Position numbers and translations under genes: made by a program. DNA of 36,640 nucleotides from Streptomyces cacaoi. Lineage in GTDB: Bacteria > Actinomycetota > Actinomycetes > Streptomycetales > Streptomycetaceae. Below the pieces are notes generated by a model that was not told the DNA's origin, ran no database searches, and worked only from the letters and a program-made list of their open reading frames with translations. The stretch spans positions 1 through 36,640 of the forward strand of contig NZ_BJMM01000055.1 in NCBI RefSeq assembly GCF_006539165.1. Reading direction: 5' to 3'. The stretch's first letter is position 1, and each line of letters opens with the position of its first letter. This document shows, in pieces, positions 7,629 to 15,285 of the stretch.

Positions 7629-8156
7629 GAGGTTCGCTTCTCCTGCTCGGTGTGTGTGCCCGCGTGGGAACGGGCCGCGGGGGGCACGGTCGGACCACGC
7701 TGTCCGGGGTGCCGCTCAGGTGTGAGGCGGTGCGATTGTTTCACGGCTTGAAGGCAGGGGCATGGGTGCGGCCTCGCTCCCCGGGGCCTCCCCGGCCCGG
7801 TTCGTCCCCCGCCGGGTACCCCGCCACTGCCCGTCCACGGTGCGCGCGACCGCCTCCCCCTGTTGCCCTCCGCCCCCGGCCCCCGTCCTCTCCCGCGGCA
7901 TTCCTCCTGCTCGCCGCGGGTACGCGACCGGGCGAGCGCAATACCCAGAGGCACAGGTATTGTCAAGACTAAAGCCGTACCTTTACGGGTGCTTTCCGGA
8001 CGAACGGTGTGCACGGCCTCCCACGCGGCGCCCACCCGGCGCCCGTACGCCGGGCACGACACCCGGGGCACGACGCCGGCGCGATCCCCGGCGCGACGCC
8101 CCGGCCGCGGCGGCACCGGGTCCGCGGGAGACCACGAACCACGAAGGAGACAGCGC
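7629..8156. other. Divergent regulatory region pfkA / pta (528 bp, no gene)
   Basis: No open frame here has convincing codon usage. It holds two relatively AT-rich islands: 7730-7752, a likely pfkA promoter on the reverse strand, and 7938-7990, a likely pta promoter. The second contains the palindrome at 7939-7962. The pta leader would then be long (roughly 150-190 nt). I see no recognisable riboswitch. Confidence 0.5.
7939..7962. promoter_or_regulatory. Palindrome CAATACC-N10-GGTATTG upstream of pta
   Basis: Perfect 7-bp arms (7939-7945 and 7956-7962) separated by 10 bp, so the half-site centres are about 17 bp apart. It sits in the AT-rich island about 195 bp before the pta start. A TTGTCA hexamer at 7960-7965 overlaps its right arm and could be a -35, in which case a bound dimer would block or contact polymerase. 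It does not match the DasR, Rex, CRP, GlnR or PhoP consensus sequences as I know them. Confidence 0.5.
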
Positions 8157-10280
8157 GTGGCGCGCAGCGTGTACGTGACCGGCATCGGACGCGGGGACGG
8201 CCGTCAGGTCGTCGAGCTGGGAGTGATGGAGCTCCTGACCCGCCAGGTCGACCGCGTGGGGGTGTTCCGGCCGCTGGTGCACGACGGGCCCGACCGCCTC
8301 TACGACCTGCTGCGCAGCCGCTACCGGCTCGGCCAGCCCGCCGCGTCCGTCTTCGGCATGGGCTACGAGGAGGCCGCCGCGCTCCAGGCGGAGAGCGGCA
8401 CCGACGAGCTGATATCCCGCCTGGTCGACCGCTACCACGCCGTCGCCGACGACTACGAGGCCGTACTCGTCCTCGGCACCGACTTCGCCGACACCGGGCT
8501 GCCCGCCGAGCTGGCGCTCAACGCCCGGCTCGCCAACGAGTTCGGGGCCTCCGTCATCCCCGTCGTCGCCGCCCGCGACCAGAGCCCCGAGGCCGTCGTC
8601 GCCGAGGTCCGCAACGCCCACCACGCCTACGCCTCCCTCGGTACCGACCTCATCGCGATGGTCGCCAACCGGGTCGGCGACCCCGAGGCCGCCGACGCCG
8701 TGCGCGCCCTGGCCGAGCGGCTGCCCGAGCCGGTGTTCGTGCTGCCCGAGGAGCCCGCGCTCGCGGCGCCCACGGTCACCCAGATCAAGGAACTGATGGA
8801 CGCCGAGGTGCTGCTCGGCGATGCGGCGGGGCTCGCCCGCGACGTGCGCGGCCTGGTCTTCGGCGGCGCCCATCTGCCCGCGTTCCTGCCCGCACTGACG
8901 GAGGGCTGCATGGTGATCACCCCGGGCGACCGCTCGGACCTGATCATCGGCTCCCTCGCCGCGCACTCCGCCGGCTCCCCCGCCCTCGCCGGTGTGCTGC
9001 TCACCCTCGGCGAGCACCCCGGCGAACAGACCCTCGCGCTCGCGTCCCGGCTGGCACCCGGCACCCCCGTCCTCGCCGTACCGGACGGCTCGATGCCCAC
9101 GGCGGACCGGCTGCTGGGCCTGGAGGGCAAGCTGACGGCCGCCACCCCGCGCAAGGCCGAGATCGCGCTGGGCCTGTTCGAAACCCATGTGGACACCGGG
9201 CTGTTGACCGAGCGGCTGTCCGTCGTCCGCGGCGAGCGCGTGACGCCGATGATGTTCGAGCACGAGCTGGTCGAGCGCTCCCGCACGGCACGCCGGCACA
9301 TCGTGCTGCCGGAGGGCCAGGAGGAGCGGGTGCTGCGCGCCGCCGAGGTGCTGCTGCGGCGCAACATCTGCGATCTGACGCTGCTGGGCGAGCCGGCCGT
9401 GGTGCGCAAGCGCGCCGCCGAGCTGGGCATCGGCCTGGAGCTGCTGGGCGACGACGAGCTGCCGGCGTCCGGCGGCGGCGCGGTGGCCCGGATCGTCGAC
9501 CCGCTGACCTCGCCGCTGCGCGAGCGGTTCGCCGCGACGTACGCCGAGCTGCGTGCGCACAAGGGCGTCAGCTACGAGCTGGCGCACGACATCGTCTCGG
9601 ACGTCTCCTACTTCGGGACACTGATGGTGCAGGAGGGGCTGGCCGACGGGATGGTCTCGGGCGCCGTGCACTCCACGGCGGCGACGGTCCGGCCCGCCTT
9701 CGAGATCATCAAGACGAAGCCGGACGCGGACATCGTCTCCTCCGTCTTCTTCATGTGCCTGGCCGACCGCGTCCTGGTCTACGGCGACTGCGCGGTCGTG
9801 CCGGACCCGGACGCCGAGCAGCTGGCCGACATCGCGATCCAGTCCGCGACGACGGCGGCGAGCTTCGGCGTGGAGCCGCGGATCGCGATGCTGTCGTACT
9901 CGACGGGCACGTCCGGCTCGGGCGCCGACGTCGACAAGGTGCGCCGGGCCACCGAGCTGGTGCGCGAGCGCCGCCCCGATCTGCTGACCGAGGGCCCGAT
10001 CCAGTACGACGCGGCCGTCGACCCGCAGGTGGCGGCGACCAAGCTGCCCACGTCCCGGGTCGCCGGCCGCGCCACCGTGCTGGTCTTCCCCGACCTCAAC
10101 ACCGGCAACAACACCTACAAGGCGGTGCAGCGCTCGGCCGGTGCCGTCGCGGTCGGGCCGGTCCTCCAGGGCCTGCGCAAGCCCGTCAACGACCTGTCCC
10201 GCGGCGCCCTGGTGCAGGACATCGTCAACACCGTCGCCATCACCGCCGTGCAGGCGCAGGGCGAGCCCGCCGGTTCCTGA
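8157..10280 (+). CDS. pta: Phosphate acetyltransferase (long form)
   Basis: A 707-residue long-form Pta that interconverts acetyl-CoA and acetyl phosphate. Three regions: an N-terminal dethiobiotin-synthetase/CobQ-like P-loop-fold domain (1 to about 215), a DRTGG domain (about 220-330, with T-P-G-D-R-S-D-L-I) and the catalytic PTA_PTB domain (about 385-700, with L-P-E-G-Q-E-E-R, S-G-A-V-H-S-T-A-A-T-V-R-P and the S-T-G-T-S-G-S-G segment). The N-terminal P-loop is degenerate: where homologues have a GKS/T Walker A, this has G-I-G-R-G-D-G-R-Q. That domain is regulatory in other bacteria, so nucleotide binding may be lost. The GTG at 8157 has an excellent AAGGAGA 7 nt upstream; the frame stays open further up but over the promoter. 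ackA follows after 71 bp, forming the classical acetate operon. Confidence 0.95.
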   Translation: MARSVYVTGIGRGDGRQVVELGVMELLTRQVDRVGVFRPLVHDGPDRLYDLLRSRYRLGQPAASVFGMGYEEAAALQAESGTDELISRLVDRYHAVADDYEAVLVLGTDFADTGLPAELALNARLANEFGASVIPVVAARDQSPEAVVAEVRNAHHAYASLGTDLIAMVANRVGDPEAADAVRALAERLPEPVFVLPEEPALAAPTVTQIKELMDAEVLLGDAAGLARDVRGLVFGGAHLPAFLPALTEGCMVITPGDRSDLIIGSLAAHSAGSPALAGVLLTLGEHPGEQTLALASRLAPGTPVLAVPDGSMPTADRLLGLEGKLTAATPRKAEIALGLFETHVDTGLLTERLSVVRGERVTPMMFEHELVERSRTARRHIVLPEGQEERVLRAAEVLLRRNICDLTLLGEPAVVRKRAAELGIGLELLGDDELPASGGGAVARIVDPLTSPLRERFAATYAELRAHKGVSYELAHDIVSDVSYFGTLMVQEGLADGMVSGAVHSTAATVRPAFEIIKTKPDADIVSSVFFMCLADRVLVYGDCAVVPDPDAEQLADIAIQSATTAASFGVEPRIAMLSYSTGTSGSGADVDKVRRATELVRERRPDLLTEGPIQYDAAVDPQVAATKLPTSRVAGRATVLVFPDLNTGNNTYKAVQRSAGAVAVGPVLQGLRKPVNDLSRGALVQDIVNTVAITAVQAQGEPAGS

Positions 10281-10351
10281 CCGGCGCGGGCCGCCGCCGC
10301 ACGGCCGCCGCCCGACGACCCGACCGCCCCCTCGCAGAAAGTTCCCCCGCT

Positions 10352-11560
10352 GTGACCCCCACCCGGATCCTCGTCCTCAACTCCGGCTCCTCGTCGGTGA
10401 AGTACCAGCTGATCGACATGGCCGACGGCACCCGGCTCGCCACCGGCCTGGCCGAACGCATCGGCGAGGAGACCTCGGCGCTGCACCACCGGCCGCTGGG
10501 CACCGGCGGCGAGGAGCGGCGGCGCGAGGAGCGGCTGGCCGACCACGACGCGGCGCTCGCGGCCATCGGCGAGCAGCTCGACGCGGACGGCATGGGCCTG
10601 GAGTCGCCGCAGCTCGCGGCGATCGGGCACCGCGTCGTGCACGGCGGGCTGCGGTTCACCGAGCCGACGCTGATCGACGACGCCGTGCTGAAGGAGATCG
10701 AGCGGCTGGTGCCGGTGGCGCCGCTGCACAACCCGGCCAACATCACCGGGATCCGCACCGCGCAGCGGGTGCGTCCGGACCTGCCGCAGGTCGCCGTCTT
10801 CGACACGGCGTTCCACTCCGCCATGCCGGAGCACGCGGCCCGGTACGCCATCGACGTGGAGACCGCCGACGCGCACCGCGTCCGCCGCTACGGCTTCCAC
10901 GGCACCTCGCACGCCTATGTCTCCCGCCGGGCCGCGCGGCTGCTGGAGCGCGATCCTGCCCAGCTGAACCTGATCGTGCTGCACCTGGGCAACGGTGCGT
11001 CGGCCTCCGCGGTGAGCGGCGGCCGGTGCGTGGACACCTCCATGGGGCTGACCCCCTTGGAGGGGCTCGTGATGGGCACCCGGTCCGGTGACATCGATCC
11101 GGCGGTCGTCTTCCATCTGCGCCGCGTCGCGGGCATGGACGTCGACGCCGTGGACGAGCTGCTCAACAAGCGCAGCGGCCTGGTCGGGCTGTGCGGCGAG
11201 AACGACATGCGCGTCATCCGCCGCCGGATCGACGAGGGCGACGAGGCGGCGCGGCTCGCCTTCGACATCTACATACACCGGTTGAAGAAGTACATCGGCG
11301 CGTACTACGCCGTCCTCGGCCGGGTGGACGCCGTGGTGTTCACCGCGGGCGTCGGCGAGAACTCCGCGCCCGTACGGGAGGCGGCCGTCGCCGGTCTGGA
11401 GGAGCTGGGCCTGGCCGTCGACGGGGAACTGAACGCACGAGGCGGCGACGTGCCGCGGCTGATCTCGCCCGAGTACGCCAGGGTGAAGGTGGCCGTCGTC
11501 CCGACCGACGAGGAGCTGGAGATCGCACAGCAGACCTACGCGCTGGTCACGGCCCGCTGA
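10352..11560 (+). CDS. ackA: Acetate kinase
   Basis: A 402-residue acetokinase that makes ATP and acetate from acetyl phosphate, or the reverse. Both family signatures are present: L-V-L-N-S-G-S-S-S-V-K near the N-terminus, and Y-G-F-H-G-T-S-H-A-Y-V-S with the catalytic region. H-L-G-N-G-A-S, G-T-R-S-G-D-I-D-P and the C-terminal F-T-A-G-V-G-E-N motif complete the ASKHA active site. The GTG at 10352 is placed just before the first beta strand; only a weak AGAAAG lies upstream, so translation may depend partly on coupling to pta 71 bp before it. The frame is open upstream but there it is the shadow of pta. The pair forms the acetyl-CoA overflow and acetate-assimilation route. Confidence 0.96.
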   Translation: MTPTRILVLNSGSSSVKYQLIDMADGTRLATGLAERIGEETSALHHRPLGTGGEERRREERLADHDAALAAIGEQLDADGMGLESPQLAAIGHRVVHGGLRFTEPTLIDDAVLKEIERLVPVAPLHNPANITGIRTAQRVRPDLPQVAVFDTAFHSAMPEHAARYAIDVETADAHRVRRYGFHGTSHAYVSRRAARLLERDPAQLNLIVLHLGNGASASAVSGGRCVDTSMGLTPLEGLVMGTRSGDIDPAVVFHLRRVAGMDVDAVDELLNKRSGLVGLCGENDMRVIRRRIDEGDEAARLAFDIYIHRLKKYIGAYYAVLGRVDAVVFTAGVGENSAPVREAAVAGLEELGLAVDGELNARGGDVPRLISPEYARVKVAVVPTDEELEIAQQTYALVTAR

Positions 11561-11594
11561 GCGGGTACGGGACCGCAGGACAGCCACCCACATC

Positions 11595-11622
11595 GTTCAG
11601 TAGCTGAACAAACCGATAGGAT
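11595..11622 (+). promoter_or_regulatory. pyk promoter: palindrome over the -35 and TAGGAT -10
   Basis: GTTCAG-TAG-CTGAAC (11595-11609) is a perfect 6-bp inverted repeat. TAGGAT (11617-11622) is a good -10 lying exactly 7 nt before the ATG at 11630, which predicts a leaderless mRNA. The palindrome occupies the -35 zone, where a repressor would block polymerase. The AGGA within the -10 could alternatively act as a weak Shine-Dalgarno sequence. Confidence 0.55.
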
Positions 11623-11629
11623 CGCCCTC

Positions 11630-13057
11630 ATGCGCCGTTCCAAAATCGTCTGCACCCTGGGCCCCGCCGTCGACTCCTACGACCAGCTGAAGACGCTGAT
11701 CGACGCGGGGATGAACGTGGCCCGGTTCAACATGAGCCACGGGTCGCACTCCGAGCACGAGGAGCGGTACCACCGGCTCCGCAAGGCGGCCGGGGAGACC
11801 GGCCGCGCGGTCGGCGTCCTCGCCGACCTCCAAGGCCCCAAGATCCGTCTGGAGACCTTCGCCGAGGGACCGGTCGAGCTGGTCCGCGGCGAGGAGTTCA
11901 CCATCACGACGGAGGACGTCGACGGTGACAAGACCATCTGCGGCACCACCTACAAGGGGCTGCCCGGCGATGTCACCAAGGGCGACCCGGTGCTGATCAA
12001 CGACGGCAACGTGGCCCTCCAGGTCACCGAGGTCGACGGACCCCGCGTGCGCACCATCGTCATCGAGGGCGGCGTGATCTCCGACCACAAGGGCATCAAC
12101 CTGCCCGGCGCCGCCGTCAACGTGCCCGCGCTGTCCGAGAAGGACATCGAGGACCTGAAGTTCGCGCTGCGCATGGGCTGCGACATGGTGGCGCTCTCCT
12201 TCGTCCGGGACGCCGCCGACGTGCGCGACGTGCACCGGGTGATGGACGAGGTCGGCCGCCGGGTCCCGGTGATCGCCAAGGTGGAGAAGCCGCAGGCGGT
12301 GGCCAACATGGAGGAGGTCGTCATGGCCTTCGACGGCGTCATGGTGGCCCGCGGCGACCTCGCGGTGGAATACCCGCTGGAGCAGGTCCCGATGGTGCAG
12401 AAGCGGCTGGTCGAGCTGTGCCGCAGGAACGCCAAGCCGGTGATCGTGGCGACCCAGATGATGGAGTCGATGATCACCAACTCGCGGCCCACGCGCGCCG
12501 AGGCGAGCGATGTCGCCAACGCGATCCTGGACGGCGCCGACGCGGTGATGCTCTCCGCCGAGTCCTCCGTCGGGCAGTACCCGATCGAGACCGTCAAGAC
12601 GATGTCGAAGATCGTCGAGGCGGCCGAGGTGGAGCTGCTCAGCCGCGGTCTCCAGCCGCTGGCCCCCGGCAAGAAGCCGCGCACCCAGGGCGGTTCGGTC
12701 GCCCGCGCCGCCTGCGAGATGGCCGACTTCCTCGACGGCAAGGCGCTGGTCGCCTTCACCAAGTCCGGCGACACCGCCCGCCGGCTGTCCCGCTACCGCG
12801 TCCGCCAGCCGATCCTGGCCTTCACCACCGACGCGGCCACCCGCAACCAGCTCACCCTCAGCTGGGGCGTGGAGACGCACGTGGTCGAACACGTCGACCA
12901 CACCGACGAGATGGTCGATCTCGTGGACGCCGAGCTGCTCAAGCTCCAGCGCTACGAGCAGGGCGACACCATGATCATCACAGCCGGTTCGCCCCCCGGT
13001 GTCCCCGGCACCACCAACATGGTCCGCGTCCACAAGCTCGGCACCGACCAGAGCTGA
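11630..13057 (+). CDS. pyk: Pyruvate kinase
   Basis: A 475-residue pyruvate kinase catalysing phosphoenolpyruvate plus ADP to pyruvate plus ATP, the last step of glycolysis. It starts R-R-S-K-I-V-C-T-L-G-P, as the family does. N-M-S-H-G (substrate loop), the active-site signature I-A-K-V-E-K-P with its catalytic lysine, M-V-A-R-G-D-L-A-V-E (metal site) and A-T-Q-M-M-E-S-M all follow in order, with a C-terminal allosteric domain (about 350-475). The usual G-E-T-A is S-A-E-S-S here, common in actinobacteria. Its own promoter precedes it, 69 bp after ackA. It is one of the two Pyk paralogues expected in a Streptomyces. Confidence 0.96.
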   Translation: MRRSKIVCTLGPAVDSYDQLKTLIDAGMNVARFNMSHGSHSEHEERYHRLRKAAGETGRAVGVLADLQGPKIRLETFAEGPVELVRGEEFTITTEDVDGDKTICGTTYKGLPGDVTKGDPVLINDGNVALQVTEVDGPRVRTIVIEGGVISDHKGINLPGAAVNVPALSEKDIEDLKFALRMGCDMVALSFVRDAADVRDVHRVMDEVGRRVPVIAKVEKPQAVANMEEVVMAFDGVMVARGDLAVEYPLEQVPMVQKRLVELCRRNAKPVIVATQMMESMITNSRPTRAEASDVANAILDGADAVMLSAESSVGQYPIETVKTMSKIVEAAEVELLSRGLQPLAPGKKPRTQGGSVARAACEMADFLDGKALVAFTKSGDTARRLSRYRVRQPILAFTTDAATRNQLTLSWGVETHVVEHVDHTDEMVDLVDAELLKLQRYEQGDTMIITAGSPPGVPGTTNMVRVHKLGTDQS

Positions 13058-13095
13058 CGCCCCGCTCCTCCCGGGGCGCCGCCCCTCGGGCCCCC

Positions 13096-13133
13096 GCCGG
13101 GCCCCGGCCGCATCCACGCGGCCGGGGCCCGGC
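13096..13133. terminator. 16-bp perfect terminator hairpin after pyk
   Basis: GC-only arms 13096-13111 and 13118-13133 pair perfectly over 16 bp around loop ATCCAC. It lies between the convergent pyk and oxidoreductase genes, 38 bp after the pyk stop. Confidence 0.8.
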
Positions 13134-13215
13134 GCCGTTCCGGCACGGGCCGCACCGCCCGGGCGTACGGCGCACACCGTCCGGGCACGCGCCCCGGCCC
13201 GTCCGGGCACGCGAC

Positions 13216-14088
13216 TCAGACCGCGTGGGCGCCGGCCGTCTCGTCGGGCAGCTCGGCGGCGTGGTCCGCCGCCCACCGCGCCAGGGTGCGGCCCGGCCTG
13301 CCCAGCACCCGTTCGGTGTCGGGCAGCACCTGTGGCGGCTCCTCGGCGTACTCGGCCTGATAGCCCAGCAGATACTCGGCGATGTCCGCCGGTATGCCCG
13401 AGGCGATGTAGGCCGCGCGGGCCTGCCCGTACGTCAGCGGCTCGAAGCGCAGCCGCCGGCCCAGGCCGTCGGCGAGCGCCCCGGCCTGCTCGCGGTGGCT
13501 GAGCCGCTCCGGACCGCTCAGCGAGTACGCCCGGCCGGTGTGGCCGTCCTCCAGCAGTGCCGCCGCGGCCACTTCGGCGATGTCCGCCTCGTGGACGGGC
13601 ACCCCGAGCGCGTCGGGGAAGGCGCTGCGCACCACGCCCTCCGCCCGGATCGACGGGCCCCACATGTCCAGCTTGTTGCGGGCGAACTCGCCCGGGCGCA
13701 CATGGGTCCACTCCAGCCCCGACCGCTCGACGGCCTCCTCGGCCTCGCGCAGCATCTCGAAGCTGCCGGGCCGCCGGACGGTGACGGCGACGCCCGTGAG
13801 GTCGACGACGCGCCGGACCCCCGCCCCCGCGGCGCGCTCCAGGAAGGCGTGCGTCAGCTCGCCCGCCCGCCCGGGGTCGAGCACGCCGGGCAGGAAGAAG
13901 ACGCGGTCCACTCCGTCGAGCGCCGCGCCCCCGTCGGCGAGGCCGCCGGCCACCACCTCGACGGCGCCCGGGAGTTGGGCACGCGCCGGGTCGCGGGTCA
14001 GGGCCCGTACCCGTTGGCCGGCGCTCAGCAGCCGGTCCACCAGGATGCGGCCGACGGTACCCGTCGCGCCGGTCACCAGGATCGTCAT
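13216..14088 (-). CDS. NAD(P)-binding oxidoreductase, NmrA-like/atypical SDR
   Basis: A 290-residue Rossmann-fold protein. The dinucleotide-binding motif G-A-T-G-T-V-G (7-13) follows the first beta strand M-T-I-L-V-T, and R-A-L-T-R-D-P at the end of strand 2 suggests NADP preference (inference from the Arg residues). It lacks the YxxxK pair of classical SDRs, so it belongs with the NmrA/atypical group, whose members are either NADP sensors or small reductases. The ATG at 14088 has GAGAGGAC 7-8 nt upstream; longer versions run into arginine-rich non-coding sequence. It stands alone, converging on pyk. Substrate unknown. Confidence 0.85.
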   Translation of the reverse strand: MTILVTGATGTVGRILVDRLLSAGQRVRALTRDPARAQLPGAVEVVAGGLADGGAALDGVDRVFFLPGVLDPGRAGELTHAFLERAAGAGVRRVVDLTGVAVTVRRPGSFEMLREAEEAVERSGLEWTHVRPGEFARNKLDMWGPSIRAEGVVRSAFPDALGVPVHEADIAEVAAAALLEDGHTGRAYSLSGPERLSHREQAGALADGLGRRLRFEPLTYGQARAAYIASGIPADIAEYLLGYQAEYAEEPPQVLPDTERVLGRPGRTLARWAADHAAELPDETAGAHAV

Positions 14089-14263
14089 GGGGTGTCCTCT
14101 CGTCACGGGGCGGGCCCTCACCGAGCCGGCCCGACAGGGGCCGCCGCGCGCCGGTCGGGCCCGCGGCCGGGGGCCTGCCCGCCGGTGGGCGGCCGACGAT
14201 AGGCCGAGGACGGGGCCGCGCGCACATGAGCCCATGTCTCGTTTGGCGGGCCGGTGACGTGCG

Positions 14264-14269
14264 TAGGAT
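14264..14269 (+). promoter_or_regulatory. -10 hexamer TAGGAT, 7 nt before the transposase fragment
   Basis: TAGGAT-N7-ATG here is the same arrangement, base for base in the hexamer and first three spacer bases, as at pyk. It suggests that the truncated transposase gene may still be transcribed, leaderless. Confidence 0.4.
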
Positions 14270-14276
14270 CGCGCGC

Positions 14277-14615
14277 ATGGAGGCACTCGCCCGGCGCCTG
14301 GTACCGGACGCGATGTGGGCGGCGGCGGGCCCGCTGCTGCCGGACCGGCGCCCGCGGCCGCAGGGCGGCGGCAGGGCGGCGGCCGACGCCCGCGCGGTCC
14401 TCGTCGCGGTCGTCTACGTCGTCACGAGCGGCTGCGCATGGCAGCATCTGCCGCCCTCGTTCGGCGTCAGCGTGCCCACGGCGCACCGCTGGTTCACCCG
14501 CTGGACCGGCGCGGACCTGTGGCGGAACCTGTGCGAAGCGACCTCGCACGACCCCGCGCTCGCCGACTGGACGAGGGCGATCCAGGAGTGCGCCGCGCGC
14601 CGCGTCCACACCTGA
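14277..14615 (+). pseudogene. Truncated IS5-family transposase (N-terminal DUF4096 region only)
   Basis: A 112-residue product that matches the start of IS5-type transposases: L-L-P-D-R-R-P-R-P-Q-G-G-G-R, the Y-V-V-T-S-G-C-A-W-Q-H-L-P helix-rich segment, then T-A-H-R-W-F-T-R-W and L-W-R-N-L. Full-length relatives are roughly 250-280 residues and carry the DDE catalytic domain, which is absent: after the TGA at 14613-14615 no frame continues the family. No terminal inverted repeats are evident. I read it as the remnant of an old insertion, or a domesticated DNA-binding piece, since its frame is intact and codon usage is native. Confidence 0.75.
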
Positions 14616-14739
14616 GCGCCGCACCGGCGGCGGCCGGAAATTCACCATCCGAGACATGCGGTCGCCCGGCTCCGGCGGGACACCGCGGCCCGTCCGAGCG
14701 CCCACGGCCTGCCGCGTCCGCCTCGCGGAGGACGGCGGC

Positions 14740-15138
14740 GTGACGGGAACCCGGACCGGCCGGGACGCGTCCGTAGCGGGCATGAGGGAGCGGGACAGGG
14801 CGAGCGGCGTCGTCGGCTGCCTGACGGCCGTCGTCGCCGCGGCGGTCGGGTTCGGTGTGTGGCGGTCGGGGGCGGGGCCGGGCCTGCGGGGCGGCTTCGA
14901 GGGCGAACGGGATCTGAGCCTGCTGTACGGGGAGTTGCCCCTCCTGCTGTTCGGGACGCCCGTGCTCACGCTGGTGGCCTGGCGGCTGACCGGTGCCCTG
15001 TTGAGCGGCCGGGCCGGGAGGGCCGCACGGACGGCGGTGCCGGCCGCGGTCGCCTGCCTCACCGTGGCGCTGCTGGCCTGGGCGGGCCACGCGTGGCTGG
15101 ACGCCCGTGTCGCGTCCTTCGTGCAACCGGGGCGGTGA
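14740..15138 (+). CDS. Small three-helix membrane protein of unknown function
   Basis: A 132-residue product with three hydrophobic segments: V-V-G-C-L-T-A-V-V-A, L-P-L-L-L-F-G-T-P-V-L-T-L-V-A-W, and A-V-P-A-A-V-A-C-L-T-V-A-L-L-A-W. The GTG at 14740 is preferred because GGAGGAC sits 6 nt before it; an ATG at 14782 would remove 14 residues without touching the helices. It follows the transposase fragment and ends before a strong bidirectional terminator. I do not recognise a family; codon usage supports it being real. Confidence 0.6.
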   Translation: MTGTRTGRDASVAGMRERDRASGVVGCLTAVVAAAVGFGVWRSGAGPGLRGGFEGERDLSLLYGELPLLLFGTPVLTLVAWRLTGALLSGRAGRAARTAVPAAVACLTVALLAWAGHAWLDARVASFVQPGR

Positions 15139-15219
15139 GCCCGGCCGTTGACGCGCGTCCGCCGGGCCGTCGCCTCGCGATGAGGGGACGGGAACGCGGA
15201 CGGCAGGCGGTGCGGCATG

Positions 15220-15258
15220 CGTCGAGGCCCGCACACGGGGAACGTGCGGGCCTCGACG
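15220..15258. terminator. 15-bp perfect hairpin, bidirectional terminator
   Basis: Arms 15220-15234 and 15244-15258 are perfectly complementary over 15 bp with a 9-nt loop. It lies 28 bp beyond the last gene of the reverse-strand operon and 81 bp beyond the forward membrane gene, so it can end both transcripts. Confidence 0.8.
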
Positions 15259-15285
15259 GTGGGGGGTTGGGGAAAGGGCTTCGGG

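Noticed and set aside
7983..9671. 562-residue open frame antisense to pta
   Set aside because: It overlaps the catalytic gene throughout and has Gly/Glu/Gln/His shadow composition; pta has complete motifs and a strong ribosome site.
11595..11609. LexA (SOS) box at the pyk promoter
   Set aside because: Streptomyces LexA sites have GAAC...GTTC polarity; here it is GTTC...GAAC with a different spacing.
14089..15138. Genomic island around the IS5 fragment
   Set aside because: No flanking direct repeats, integrase or composition shift; only one short remnant and one small membrane gene are present.
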